Part shown: positions 1-11,067 of the stretch, in pieces | Layout of the letters: each line of letters starts with the position of its first letter | How positions within the stretch are numbered: the stretch's first letter is position 1 | DNA from: Gymnopus androsaceus JB14 | Taxonomy: Eukaryota; Basidiomycota; Agaricomycetes; Agaricales; Omphalotaceae | Direction of reading: 5' to 3' | Length of the DNA: 64,000 nt | NCBI GenBank assembly: GCA_009733575.1 | Contig: ML769388.1 | Coordinates: 310,001-374,000, forward strand | Notes under the pieces: model-generated | Database searches by the model: none | Told to the model about the DNA's origin: nothing | The model's input: only the letters and a program-made list of their open reading frames with translations | Position numbers and translations under genes: made by a program

Positions 1-1
1 A

Positions 2-493
2 CAGGAGAGAGAGGCCAGGGAAAAGAAGGAGAGGAGAGAGGCAAAGAAGGAACAGAGAGAGTCATTGAAAGCTGAGGCGGCAAGGCTCAAGGAGGAGGCA
101 AAACAACGAAAAGCGAAGCTCAAAAGCGGAGTTGAATTCCTGACGCAGGAGCGGCGCATGGAAAGATCTGTCAAGGGAGACCACCGGAACCCCTACATTG
201 ATGTACTCCCGACAAAGCAGGACTTCGCCGTGTTAGATGGGATGTTGAAGTTGATGATGGATCGGAAAGCGGATAAGGAAGAGGTCGCAAATGCCGTGCT
301 CTCTCCACAAGCCTTTCTGCTCAAGGAGCGGGTTTTTTGGGCCGTAGTTGCTGCTCGCTGGGAAGTCGATTTGGATCAAGCTCTATGGAAGAGAACGTTG
401 AGCAAGGTTGGGCTGACGTTTAAAACTTCAGGACAGATTACATATGAAGAGGTTGTCAAGATCAGGGAGGCGGTAGCGAAGTGGAGAGAGTGA
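2..493 (+). CDS. Coiled-coil protein, C-terminal part (cut by window edge)
   Basis: An open frame enters from the left edge in phase with codon 2-4 and ends at a TGA at 491-493, so only the last ~163 residues are visible. The first ~60 visible residues are almost entirely E, K, R, A and Q and should form a continuous charged helix. A globular, mixed-composition tail of ~100 residues follows (around PYIDVLPTKQDF and EEVVKIREAVAKWRE). No intron signals lie inside. I do not recognise the family; no start codon is in view, and an internal TTG at 65 should not be taken as a start. The next gene ends on the opposite strand about 150 bp away, so the two converge. Confidence 0.6.
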   Translation, partial: QEREAREKKERREAKKEQRESLKAEAARLKEEAKQRKAKLKSGVEFLTQERRMERSVKGDHRNPYIDVLPTKQDFAVLDGMLKLMMDRKADKEEVANAVLSPQAFLLKERVFWAVVAARWEVDLDQALWKRTLSKVGLTFKTSGQITYEEVVKIREAVAKWRE

Positions 494-641
494 TGCACGA
501 CGCACACTCGTCGCGTCAATCCATCACCAAACAATCCTTCCATGAATACTGTTTATTTATGTTTAGCTTTTCAATGCTTGCTATAATACAATACAATGTG
601 AACACTTAAACGCCTTCGTAGTCATAATACAATGTGAATGT

Positions 642-1288
642 TTAAAAGCCTTCGTGGTCAGAACCATCATTGTCCTCGTAGTCAGAACCACCGACATATT
701 CCCCGTCTTGCTCCACGTCCTCATCATCATCCACAATCGTCGAAGCCTTGGAGGGACCAGGTTTAGAAGAGATCCTTGCGCTTCTTCTGATCGTCGGCAT
801 CTTGTACTCATCGTCTTCGCCATCGTCTTCCCCCTCGTTTCCACGCACAACCTTCAAAGAAGAACTAGTAGCGGTGATGGGCTCGGGCTCTTCGTCATCG
901 TCATCGACATCCATCAAGCCGCCGTATTTCGCCAATAAGCTGGGATAAACGTCCGTGAGCAGAGGAAGTAAATAAAACGATGAGATCGGACAACATACTC
1001 GGCATTGACATTCAAAATTTCTGCCATTGACTTCTTTGTGTCCGACGCTTTCTTGTGGTACACCTTCTGGCGAACGTTGTCGGCAGCCCTTTCACTGTCG
1101 GTCCAGCCAGCCCTGTATGCACGTTTACCCTCCTTTTCAACTGCTTTCCCGTGTGCAGTTTTCCGGTATTTCGCTTTGCTGTTGCGTAAACTTTCTTTGC
1201 CGCTGGGAGTCTTGGCCCAAAGCTGCTTCATCTTTTTGTGACGCGCCTTTTTGTCAACGTCAGGTGAGAGCGGGCGTCCACTAGGCAT
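642..1288 (-). CDS. Small basic/acidic nuclear-type protein, two exons
   Basis: Two exons (1288-999 and 939-642) are joined by a 59 nt intron with a GTATGT donor at 998 and a CAG acceptor at 942-940; the frame is kept across the junction (NAD|LLAKYGG). The ~115-residue N-terminal half is strongly basic and helical (KKARHKKMKQLWAKTP, KAKYRKTAHGKAVEKEGKRA). The C-terminal half is acidic and disordered, with runs of D/E around DVDDDDEEPEP and a basic island (IRRSARISSKPG) that could be a nuclear localisation signal. This basic-head, acidic-tail layout is common in chromatin or nucleolar proteins, but I do not recognise the family. Three ACGCGT boxes lie 214-275 bp upstream. Confidence 0.6.
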
Positions 1289-1501
1289 ATCCTAATCGTT
1301 AACCAGTATAGAGGAAGTATCGGCGTCAGCATCGAACGACGCGATGAAAACGGAAATAACAAACCGAGTCACAAACTGCAAATATAAGATTTATTGACGG
1401 CGGAGCGAGATGAGTATCGAGTGACCCTTCAAGGAGGCAACTAATTCGGAAGAAGAAGATTGAAGTAAAGGCAAAGCGATCTAGTAAATCTGATGAAAAA
1501 G

Positions 1502-1563
1502 ACGCGTCAGATTTGGATGGCACAGCGACAAAGTTGAAGATAAAAAGACGCGTAAGGACGCGT
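1502..1563. promoter_or_regulatory. Cluster of three ACGCGT (MCB-like) boxes
   Basis: ACGCGT occurs at 1502-1507, 1548-1553 and 1558-1563. In ascomycetes this is the core of the MluI cell-cycle box bound by MBF at G1/S. Here it lies upstream of the minus-strand gene that starts at 1288. Function in this organism is inferred. Confidence 0.35.
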
Positions 1564-1570
1564 AACTAAC

Positions 1571-2309
1571 TTGATTTGTCGTTCCTTCTATCTATGTATA
1601 GAGGGAGGGAATTAGCGTTGAACATACGATGAAGAAGAAAAGAAAGACTGACTGATTCTCGAGATGGTGGTGGTTGAGAAGAAAGAGAATGCTCGTCTTT
1701 ATACCTTAGAAGAATTACCAAAAACGTCATGACGTTTTTATTCGGGTCACGTGGCGTGACCTGACGTCGGGACCTTCTCAGGTACCGTGGGTAAAAATGT
1801 CGGTGATTTAATGTCGGGAATGACCTTTTCAGGTACCGTCTTGGGCTCGAAGGACGAGCCGAAGCCCAAAAAGAAGAATGCGGGGGTTCAAAACGAGGCA
1901 GAGGCAGAGGAGAGACAGAAGGGGTTGAGGGAGAAGGAGAAGGAGAAGGAGAAGCACAGCAACATGAGGGTGGAGAAGAAGGTGAAGAAAAGAAGGAAGA
2001 GGTGGCGGAAGGCCAAGGTGACAATGTCGTAGAAAATAGAGAGGCAGACGAAGCTGACAAGACGAAATAGACCTTTCTATTGGTAATGTAATTCATAAAC
2101 TTTCTGGAATAGTAAATAGTTTGTACAATAGCTTGTAAATGTGTAGGACGATAAACTGCTCTGCTTACTTATAGTCTTATACGTATGGCATATTGTTTTG
2201 GACTTGGACGAAGCCCAATGCGGAAGTTGAGAGTGGTAGTGGCCAACGCCTGCCAAAAAGAACGTGAGAAATGAAGTAGCGCTCACGCATATTTTTCGAA
2301 AAAGCGGTC
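1571..2309. other. No supported gene; low-complexity coding-like scraps
   Basis: The plus strand carries short open stretches rich in E, K and R, including (GAGAAG)n near 1930-1955, and a near-duplicate ACCTTYTCAGGTACCGT at about 1770 and 1823. None has a plausible start, splice sites and length together. They may be decayed gene fragments. Confidence 0.4.
1729..1770. promoter_or_regulatory. Two adjacent palindromes with CRE/E-box cores
   Basis: A perfect 20 bp palindrome, AAAAACGTCATGACGTTTTT, occupies 1729-1748. A second inverted repeat, GGTCACG-TGG-CGTGACC, follows at 1754-1770 and contains a CACGTG core; a TGACGTC then follows at once. Such half-sites suit bZIP and bHLH dimers. No well-supported gene starts immediately beside them. 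Confidence 0.3.
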
Positions 2310-2560
2310 GGAGCAACTGTAGCCTCAACAACACATTGTCCTGCGACTACCTTTTGGTGGAGTGTAAGTTTAGAATATCATTTTTCAGTCGACCGTAAAG
2401 AAATTAGGATATACATGCTATTTTCTGCAGCTCCACTGGTACTGGATTGATACAAAACAAGTGGTTCTGATTGGAATTTCGCACTTTTTTTACGGCCGAC
2501 TGACACTTTACTCCACTAAAAGTAGTCACCAAAAAATGTTGTTGAAGCTGCAGTTGGTCC
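2310..2560. repeat. Diverged inverted repeat A
   Basis: The stretch at about 2310-2400 recurs in reverse complement at about 2487-2560, with small indels. Shared blocks include the GCAACTGTAG/CTGCAGTTG edge, the GTAGTC core, and the TTTACGGYCGACTGA inner end. The loop is under 90 bp. This looks like a decayed foldback or MITE-type element, with no coding capacity. Confidence 0.45.
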
Positions 2561-2592
2561 CTCGAAATGGCAAGGAAATTGAGACGCTTTAC

Positions 2593-2974
2593 AGCGCTTT
2601 CCATAATTATGTGGAATTTGAAAAATTTGAAAAACCTTTATGTGGCTGTGCCTCCACAGCTTTACAAAGGCAAGCGCTACGAAACCATTCCCCTCACTGG
2701 CGCTTAACAATTCAAAAAAAAAAAAGGAAGCTTGGCCATTGGGCTCTGTAAATGCTGGAAAAATCAAAACAAATACTAGAAAAAATACTTAGGGGGCGGG
2801 ATATGCGCTCGCTGGGGGGCGCAGAAGGTTATCAGTAGTCTCAACGACCCTCCGAGATGTCCGTCACCTTCCGTCACCAACCGTTGCCATGTCTGGCTTT
2901 GTAAAGCTGTGAAGGCACAGCCACACAAAGGTTTTTCAAATTTTTCGAATTCCACATAATTATGAAAAGCGCTT
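2593..2974. repeat. Foldback element with ~78 bp terminal inverted repeats
   Basis: The left arm (2593-2670, beginning AGCGCTTT) matches the reverse complement of the right arm (2896-2974, ending AAAGCGCTT) at roughly nine positions in ten. Both arms contain CATAATTATGTGGAATT and TGGCTGTGCC. The ~225 bp centre has an A-rich run near 2711 and no ORF of note. It fits a non-autonomous MITE/foldback element. I could not identify a target-site duplication with confidence. Confidence 0.55.
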
Positions 2975-3308
2975 AATGCAATTTTTTGACCTTTTGAAGT
3001 TTTAGTTAGTTCAAAGTTAGTTACTTGTGCTCAAGATGTGATAAAAACCTTTCTAGTTGCTTTCTAGATACTTACTCAGCTACTCTCCAACAATTTTAAG
3101 AGCCAAAAACAATGAAATAGCGTTGAATCTCAAAGTACATGCACCGTTGCTTAGTAAGTGCCAAAGGGTACCACATTGAGAGAGCACTCAACAAGATGGA
3201 GAAGTACCGAAAGGGCATGGTCTCGCGGCAAGAATATACTAGCAGTAATAGGAAAAGAAACCGAGGGCCAGAAATCACTTGAAAAAATCTTCCATGCAGC
3301 CAGGGCAG

Positions 3309-3415
3309 TGACGAGAGTGGGATTCGAACCCACGCCCTTTCGGACCAGATGAATGTGCGCATCGAATACGCTGGTCTCCTTAGTCTGGCGCCTTAGACCG
3401 CTCGGCCATCTCGCC
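3309..3415 (-). tRNA. tRNA-Leu (anticodon AAG), with intron
   Basis: On the minus strand the acceptor stem GGCGAGA pairs with TCTCGTC (one G-U), followed by discriminator A. The T arm GTGGG-TTCGAAT-CCCAC and a class II variable arm are present. The anticodon stem CCAGA/TCTGG holds anticodon AAG at 3381-3379. A 27 nt intron (3377-3351) sits just 3' of position 37, the standard place for nuclear tRNA introns. The CCA end is not encoded. Confidence 0.93.
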
Positions 3416-3505
3416 ACAGCCATTCTCGAAGAAGAACTTACTTGACCCTTCCATCCTAATTATCTCTGGCGCATCTTGAAGCTTCTCATTCTGCTCACAA
3501 CTCTC

Positions 3506-4221
3506 ATGGACCAAACTTCAGAACACCATCCACACTCCGATGCACTAGACATCGATCCCATATGGACAACCAGCCGTACTGCCCGCCAAATCCACGCTCT
3601 AGGAGAAGTCGAAAAGGTGAATCAGAACACCATTGTAGTAGGTGACTCGATTGCTCGTTACTCAACTCTACTGAAAAATAGGACATAAGCCGACTTCTTT
3701 CATTGGCTGCATCCTCGATCTCACTTCTCACTTTACCTCAAACTGATAATCCAAGTGACAATCTACCGCAAGGCGAAGAAAGGTCGGAGCAGTTTGTGCT
3801 TGAAGTTAGCGAGTATTTTGAACGTTTGGATGTCAGTATACGGTTAAACTAAACTAAACTGAACTTTCCGCATTGACTGACGCGTTTTGTTTTGTAGTCT
3901 ATCCAAGTAGCTATTCGATCTTCGTTGGCACACATCCGTCACTCGCGTACCGCTCCTTCAGCGATAAACGCTCCCCCTCCGGGATTTCTACCTCCTTCAC
4001 TCGGTGTCGCTTTACCTCCAGATTCAGCACCCGGTGGTTCCGATCCCCAGTCGTTACCAACAGCCACAGCTACAACTAGCAGCATCCGCGGCTTACAAGA
4101 AGAAAGGCTCGACAGGGATGCATGGAAAGGTATTCTGGATGCTCTTACGCGTTTGAAGCGTGAAATGGAATCAGAGTCGTCCTCGAACGCAGTAATCTCG
4201 GAAGATATAGAAATGAAATGA
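3506..4221 (+). CDS. MED11: Mediator complex subunit 11
   Basis: Three exons (3506-3616, 3682-3831, 3898-4221) with introns of 65 and 66 nt give a 194-residue protein. MED11 is a small helical subunit of the Mediator head module that forms a heterodimer with MED22 and links RNA polymerase II and TFIIH to activators. The recognisable part is the N-terminal helical region: ARQIHALGEVEKDISRLLSL, then EQFVLEVSEYFERLDSIQVA, matching the family pattern of a short leading helix and a conserved E-x-F/Y-x-x-L-x-x-I/V-x-x-x-I pair. A Pro-rich linker and a C-terminal helix (LDALTRLKREME) follow. The start at 3506 gives the usual MED11 N-terminus. It lies about 90 bp from the divergently oriented tRNA gene. 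Confidence 0.85.
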
Positions 4222-4955
4222 AGTCTTGTGCTATTATTGAGGTATGAAATCGATCGTCAAGCATGCTTAGACCAAGACTGATTGTATGTGGTCGTCTCAG
4301 CAAGAGCTCGATGAGATCCCACAATATTGGACAGTGTCGCATGTGCGGCTTTTACACGACAGCGCTTTTAATACGCCTTTGGCTCGGGCTGGTAGGAACA
4401 TCGACCCGTAATGAAGGAACAAGATTCAGGCTGGGTTCACGGTTCTTGGAAATTGGAATCCCAACGTCTACCACTATCAGTAGGTCATTTGACCTCCGCT
4501 GGCGATATGTTTTCAGTCTAGAAGTTTGGAATATACGATTCTGGGATTCTATTTCCACCGCTGTTCAGGAACTTTTGATTTTAATACCGTATTTTCCGAC
4601 TTTTTGAGGGCTCGGTATTGCCTTCCGAATGGTTTGCGAATGGTATTCATGGGATCGGGCATGAAAGCTATCTTTCAAACCTAGACTCGATCACTGCGTT
4701 GAGCTATTTCCCGTCAAAACACCAATGATACAAAACCGTTCCCTAAAGAAGAAAAGCAATGTCAGAGATAGGTGAAAGTTCAAGACTCGAAAACACACGC
4801 ACTGTACTACTCTCCTTTCGCACAATCTTCCTATTCACAAGCGCTATCAGACATTTGTTCACGCGAGCTTGGTTGAGTTCTGGTGGTTGAATGAGGTCCG
4901 GAACTAGAGTTGTTGCGAATCAATCGATTGAGTGATATGCGGACTCGGAGGATAA
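4222..4955. other. Intergenic between MED11 and DAM1
   Basis: Open stretches on both strands here lack splice sites, codon bias or recognisable motifs. I see no gene. Confidence 0.5.
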
Positions 4956-5762
4956 CTAACGTTTCACGGTCTGAGAAGGGGAATCCCATATTCCTTCTAT
5001 CACAGTTTCCATATGGCGTCGAAGATTCACATCGCTGCCTCGAAACTCGAGCGGAAGGAATCCAATTATGCGCTCGAGTTCAATCTTGAAAGGGATGAGT
5101 TGGGGAACGCTACATAAGTTTGCTCGTTTGCTCACCGCTCGCTCCTTCTTCTCCTTGGAAGTGAGCTTTGGTTTCTTACCCTTGACGACTTTCTTTGTCG
5201 CTGTCGTCTTGGGCGGTGCAGAGCCAGATGTAAAAGTAGCTTCCGGATCAACGGATGCTCTGCGATGCAATTGGTTCGCTAGTGGAGGGTTGGATCGATT
5301 TTGATTGTTGGGCTTGAAGGGCTTCCATTGCGGCAATGGAATGTTGCTCTAAATGACGCGTTGAATAACGACCAGATAGAAGGGACCTGTGACCATACCT
5401 GCCCTTCTCTTGGCCAGCTTAAAGGATCCACTGTGAGGTTGCTTTGAACGGGATCAGTGCAGCAACGCGACTTTTTGTTTCTTTCATGCACAAACCTGAA
5501 CCCAATCCACGGTCAGCGCGTTCATATTCATAACATAGAGCCAGCTGGCAAAAGATTCGTTGAAAGTAGCCAGAGTGTCGCTCAAATGTTTCAAGCCTTC
5601 GACATTAGTTTGTAATGAATCTATTTCTTCGATAAATTCGGACATTGCTGGCTCGAGAAAGCCTAGGCCATGAGGAGCATCTGGATAAGCGCCAGAACGA
5701 GAAAGTCGGAGCAGGGAGCCTTGGGAAACTCTGCGCAGGGGAGTTCTATGAGGCGTTTGCAT
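4956..5762 (-). CDS. DAM1: DASH complex subunit DAM1, with one apparent frame break
   Basis: DAM1 is the microtubule-binding subunit of the DASH/Dam1 ring that couples kinetochores to spindle microtubules. Exon 1 (5762-5496) starts MQTPHRTPLRRVSQGSL and holds the family core, with LKHLSDTLATFNESFASWLY followed by VMNMNALTVDW. Exon 2 (5441-5399) and the start of exon 3 (from 5348) read SFKLAKRRAEQHSIAAMEAL, the expected helix after the core. In that frame exon 3 meets a stop near 5235, while the rest of exon 3 (to 5136) and exon 4 (5084-4956; IELERIIGFLPLEFRGSD) are clearly coding one base out of phase. Introns are 54, 50 and 51 nt. One extra base between about 5225 and 5300 explains this. Other in-frame codons upstream of 5762 exist, but 5762 gives the canonical DAM1 N-terminus. 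Confidence 0.85.
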
Positions 5763-6004
5763 TGAATGGGGTGGGGATAATGGACAATGGGCGCTAAAAG
5801 GACAATCGGGCTGAATTAGACGCCCAGGACAATGACCCCTGCTTTCTTCTACTTTGGGACAATAAGCATCACCAAAATGCCTTCTCATTGTTCTAAGCTC
5901 AATAGGCCCTTGTTAAATAAAAAGACCATGCTTATTGCCGCATTCCCTCATTTCTCTCTTCTGTTCACTCTTCTGTTCATCGACCTTTACGACTTGAACG
6001 AATC

Positions 6005-8270
6005 ATGACTTCAGTCTCAAGCTGTAAGCACAACCACAAGTCGCAACTTTACTAGCTCTGACAATTTCCTTTTTTAGATTTCCGTTCTCGCAAGAATGCA
6101 CCTCAATTTCTAGTTCCCTCCAAAACTGATCTTCAAATTATACCTGAAGAAGAAGACGAGCCGCGGCCATCTTGCTCTTCATGGACCACTTCTTCCACTT
6201 GTAGTACTCCAGAGCTAAAAAGGCGCAGGTATGGACCCTTGAATTCTCCAATGAAATCTCAACTAACATTTAGCAGACCTATTTCTCCTTATGAAATTCG
6301 CATCGCCAAAACGCCTATTCCAGACTCTGACGAGGATTTCGCGTGCAATTCCAGCTTGTTGTCTGCACCGCGACCTGCACCCAGACCTCCATGCAGTAAC
6401 TCTCCAAGTTCATCGCCAGACTCGTTCCAGCTTACATTCACCGACGAGTCGTTCAAATTCCCTCATCCGCCTCTACCTACGCCTTCCTCCTCTGATCATC
6501 ATTTTGGCACATTTTCTCCCTTGTCGAGTCCGAGCTCAGACTCGTCTGCGCTCCCACAAACTCCTACAACTTCCGACGATGAGTTTCACGTACCAAAGTT
6601 TGTTGCTCGCAGAATATCCATTCGGCCTCTGAACATCGTGAAACACGACGCATTACCGTCAATGTTTAGTGCATCCCCGTCAGTGATCTCTGACTCTGAT
6701 GCAGAGTCGGAACCCGAATCGGATTCAGAGTGGTATGGTCGCGAGCTGAGTCAAAGACTCACTCTCCGATCAGCTCTACCGCCCAACTTTCCCCAAACGG
6801 TTAGGAACGAGTCTGCTAGACCAGAATCTATGATTGCCTCCGTACATGTCTCTTCTCCCCTGTCCAGTGCCTCCTCTGCATTCCCCTCTCCTCAGCTCGA
6901 CCCTGCCTATCCTCGCAGGCAATTTACCATTCCTTCACGCCCTCCTCCGCCTCCTCCCCGCGAGTCTCTGGTACCATCACCTGTAGTTTCTGAAGAAGAC
7001 GCCTCTCCTTCACGTACCAAACGTAGACCTCCCCCTCGCATGAGCATTCCTGCCGACTTTTGGTTTCTTCACCGAGGACGGCGACATTGTACTGGTTCAG
7101 GACGAAGAAGACGACGACGAAGAGGAACCTGACAACGAAAATGTTCTGACCTACTACGTTGAGCCAGAGGTTTCTAGCGGATCGCCCGACAGTTTCTACT
7201 CGCAACCTTCTGGAATCGAGCGCTTCTCCATCTCGGATCTCGAAAGTGGCTATCAGTTCGCTCTCGATACGGATATTAACCGCCCGATGATGCTTCCTCT
7301 TTCGCTGCCCAACTCACCTATCAATCTCGAGGCCGACATTGAGAGCGGATTGGCCGAGCTGCGCATGCGAGTAGATGCTCCTGTGGACGAGGTAGATGAA
7401 ATACCTCCGACGTCGTCAGCTTCTGTCACCCGCTCGGCAAGCGTGTTGGCCCGGAGATTCATGCGTAGGAATATGACAGTCTCGGTTCCTGTTACTCTGG
7501 ATTGGAATCTATCGGAGGAGGAAGAAGCTGCCGCAGATGAAGCTCGGGAGCAGGCCGCTGCACAAAGTCCTATTACTGATGAGGCTGTTACTGATGAGGC
7601 TCCTGTCGAAGAGGGACCTTCTTACGAGGACCACGAGCTTCGCTTGAAAACCAGCAACCCTGCGCTTCGCTCCCGATGGAGCTCGTCCACCCTATCTTCT
7701 ATCCGTGAGGAACAACAAAACCGAGGTTGGCGAAGCTCTAAACTGAGGCTATACTTTGGTACCTCAAAAAAACGAAGCACTTCTACTTCCTCCGGTCTAA
7801 TGTCTCCCACTACCCCCTCGAAGCCTAAAGCTGATACCAAAACAAAAGCTCGGAGCAAGAAACGCGCAGTCGTCGTCGTGGGTCCTCCTAGCTCCGCCTC
7901 CGCATCATCCGGATTCAGCTATGGCTCATCTTCACTCCAATCGCCTCTTCCCCCGGTTCCCGCTTCAGCACCTGTATCGGGGCCAATGTCACCCTACTAT
8001 AATTACGCTAGTCGCTCGCCGGCGTCCAAGCGACACCGGCAAACGACGGTTCAGGATTCCTCTGACGATGTGATGGTCATTGGATATGGGCAACCTGGTG
8101 GGATCGGTGGCACTGCTGGAGTCCGCAGGAGAGGCAGCACGAGTACGACTTGCAGCAGTGCTGCTGGCAGTGGGGCTAGTGACGCCAGTAGTATCCTCAG
8201 TGGCTCCAGCAGTGCTAGTTCTGGACTCAGACGGAAGCCTATTCCCGTCGAAATGTTTTTGAGGGCATAA
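6005..8270 (+). CDS. Ser/Pro-rich disordered protein, unknown, with a frame break
   Basis: Exons 6005-6023, 6078-6228 and 6274-8270 (introns of 54 and 45 nt) give a protein of ~720 residues dominated by S, P, E and T. Acidic patches (DSDAESEPESDSEW) and Pro-rich segments are present, with no recognisable fold. The reading frame changes at the TTTT run at 7058-7061. Upstream, the frame runs through RPPPRMSIPADF and then hits a stop at 7130. Downstream, a different frame runs FFTEDGDIVLVQDEEDDDEE to the TAA-terminated C-terminus EMFLRA. Removing one T restores a single protein. Composition suggests a scaffold or regulatory protein, but function is unknown. Confidence 0.65.
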
Positions 8271-8563
8271 TGTCCTTCTCTCTCTCTTTCTTTCTAAACG
8301 AAACTCATCGCATGTAGCATTATTTTCTTATCCATCATCCATACATACATAGACTTTGACGAACACATCCACGAACTACTAATTATTTCTCTATTCTTTT
8401 GCATGTTCCAAACAACATCTGTAGCCTATAGTTCTTTTTTCGATTTCTACCCATACCCTAATCTTGTTTTTGATATGTACTTAATATCCTGCAATATAAC
8501 TGACCCGGGATTCTTTCGATCCATTCTTGTTCTCCGAGGCGTTCCAAGTATAAGTAAATGATT

Positions 8564-9145
8564 CTACAATGCAGCTTCTTCCAACAGAGACTCCGCCGAC
8601 AAAAGGTCCTCGTCTTGAGCCAATGAAGGCTCTTTCTTGGCCTTGATCTGTACAACACGAGGTCAAACCAAGGTTATCCAGACGCGTTAACGTTGAATGT
8701 TATATACACACCGAAAGATCTCTCAATTCGCCTACAGCTCTTCCCATCCTGTCACTGGTATCAGTTATCATCTTGGTCGATTCTTCAACGAGTCTTCTCT
8801 AGTACGGAAAGAGTTGAGAGTTGATCAGATTACTTTGTCCGACCTCGAACGTTTCCCTTAGCTCCTTCCTGGCTCACCGCGTTTTTCAAATCCCATTCTT
8901 CTGCACCATCAGCGATCATCTTGTCGAGCTTGCGTTGCAGATCTTCAGCTTCCTTGCGGTAAAGGCCATTCTCCTTCATCAGCCTAAGTTGTCAATCGCG
9001 GAAAGTCGGAGCATTGGAAGAGAAAGTTTTTTTTTTTCTTATCAGATGAATCTCCGAAATGGATCACTTGGATCAAAGGCTCGTACCGTTTTGCTGCTCC
9101 AGATTTTATCTTGAGTTGGCGTTTTAGAGCTGCGATTTCACTCAT
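8564..9145 (-). CDS. TBCA: Tubulin-specific chaperone A (tubulin-binding cofactor A)
   Basis: Four exons (9145-9087, 8983-8878, 8798-8712, 8647-8564) encode 111 residues, the normal length for cofactor A. The protein is a three-helix bundle that captures beta-tubulin released from the CCT chaperonin and passes it along the tubulin folding pathway. Family hallmarks are MSEIAALKRQLKIKSGAAKR, a LMKENGLYRKEAEDLQRKLD helix, and EEWDLKNARRLVEESTKM with MGRAVGELRDL following. Introns are 103, 79 and 64 nt, longer than most others here. The tail (SAESLLEEAAL) is acidic. It is unbroken and well supported. Confidence 0.93.
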
Positions 9146-10002
9146 GGTAGTTTGGAGAAGGGAATCGATGACCGATGACCGCTTAGTGGGTTCTTTTTGC
9201 TTGTGTCAGTGATTCGAGCGGTACCGGTATGTATGTGGTATACTTAGTCCTCGCTTAGTGCTCATTAACCCAGGTCAAATCCTGCGGCTCCGGGTGGGTT
9301 AGAGAATGAAGCTCGATCCTAATAATTCTATTTTTCATCTCCGCAACTTTCCATAGACTCGGACGAGCACACAGACTCTGCTATCCACTCAATATCCACT
9401 CCTTGTTCTGAATCACAAAAAAATTTCGAAGCAAGAACCAGTACAATACAATACAAGGGCATCGACAAGCTTCAACGCATTGGCTTTCCATGCTCCGAGT
9501 CTAAAGATGGAAGTTTCGATCGTACTGGGTGTGATCGTACACGCCTTGCTTGAGCGTCGTCGAGTTATAAGTAGTAATTGACGATTTATCTTGGTCTCGC
9601 CAACGTTTGGATGGACGCACGGTCTAGCATACAGCTCAACAGACTCCGAGGACAGATAGGAGCTTGCTTATAATATCGTACGATGTCGGATGCACTGATG
9701 ACTGTGGATATGTACTTTGCGTCGCGCTGAATGATCGTCGGGATGTATGCGGAAGCAAAATCAGATTTCCTACTTAATTCCACAGAATGACAATGACAAT
9801 GAAGTGACATGAACAATGCTCGGTCTTTGATAGTAATTGTGAATGGAAGGTTTTATGGAAGGTTGTTTGCATCTCCCTTGTTTGGAAGCCTTTGTACACG
9901 GCTTCTCCGCTACCACTGTCCTTTTTTTCCCCTCTTTCACGAAAAATCCTTTTATATTCACGACTTGAACGAAAACATTACGAATTTTTTCTTTCTCGCG
10001 CA
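9146..10002. other. Long 5' flank of the first bHLH gene
   Basis: No gene is supported in these ~860 bases. The last 100 bases before 10003 are strongly pyrimidine-rich, as in many fungal core promoters. Confidence 0.5.
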
Positions 10003-11067
10003 ATGGACCAACAACCTCATCAGCTTGGAGGAGATGAAATCGGTCGAACATTTACGTTTTATGCTTCAGACCAGGAAACGCCTTTCAATGTCGCTTATAA
10101 TACCGCAGCGATGAGTCCATATCAAGTTGTAGGACACGATGGCAGTCAAACGCGTGGGTTGTCTTGAACAATTACTTACCGAAACACATGTTCAATCAGA
10201 TAATCTCTAGGACACTTGTCTGTAGAAGACTTGCACCAGCAGCCGCAGGGTTACATGATGATGTCTACTCATCAGTATCAGGATCCGTATAACACTTCTC
10301 CCTCGCCTCATGTTCCCATTATTCCTCTTTCACATTCACCTCCGCCACCCTCCCCTGAACTCTACGATCCGCTGTCCCCCCCAGTCTCTGGCTCCGACAC
10401 TTCTGCAGACGGTTTGTACAATAGTAGCGTCAATAATTCCCCTACTTCGTCCCGTGCTAATAGTCTCGTTCATCGCCACAATCGCTACAATCCTACCCCG
10501 TCCCCAACCAGTTCGTCTGGGAGGCGTAGCCGAGGTCGGTCCCAAGACTCGGACGAGGACGACATGGGCACTTATCACGAGAATCTGGCTCATTCCCGGA
10601 AAGAGGCTACCCGAAAACAAAGGATAGAGGCCGAGCAACGCCGCAGAGACGAACTAAGGGATGGTTACGCAAAACTAAAGGACGTTCTTCCTGTATCTAA
10701 CCAGAAAAGTAGCAAAGTGTCGCTACTGGAACGAGGCAAGTCCCTTCTTATCGGACCATGCTCGACACTCGCATTAACTCCCTTTGTCCCTGCAGCGACT
10801 AACCATATCATCTCTCTGGAAGCTGTCAACCGAGAGCTGCAGAACCGTCTTGCGTCGCTCGAGTCGGAGATGGGTCGACTCCGTGCTCTGAACGAGAAGA
10901 TCTCGCTCACATCAAACACTCCTTCGCCGGGAATGTTTGAAGCACGACCATTGTCGCCTCCGCCGGACATGCCTCCTCAAACAATCATGCCTAGTCGGAT
11001 ACACCATCATATGTCCGATGATTCCAGTCATTCCAGTCCGTCGGTCTCGGAGGGTGGTGGCTATTGA
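10003..11067 (+). CDS. bHLH transcription factor with a GC-AG intron
   Basis: Exons 10003-10153, 10211-10735 and 10796-11067 encode 315 residues. The N-terminal ~190 residues are disordered and Pro/Ser/His-rich. The basic region and helix 1 read RKQRIEAEQRRRDELRDGY, with Glu9, Arg12 and Arg13 as needed for CANNTG contact, then the loop NQKSSKVS, helix 2 ATNHIISLEAV and a short leucine-zipper-like extension (ELQNRLASLESEMGRLRAL). The second intron (10736-10795) starts GCAAGT and is 60 nt, so it can be read through without a stop; retention would insert 20 residues at the start of helix 2. The paralogue at 17403 has a normal GT donor at the same codon, which confirms the splice. The target of the factor is unknown. 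Confidence 0.88.

Noticed and set aside
1566..2096. Ser/Pro-rich minus-strand frame
   Set aside because: It is the mirror of a Glu/Lys-rich low-complexity plus strand (GAG/AAG repeats).
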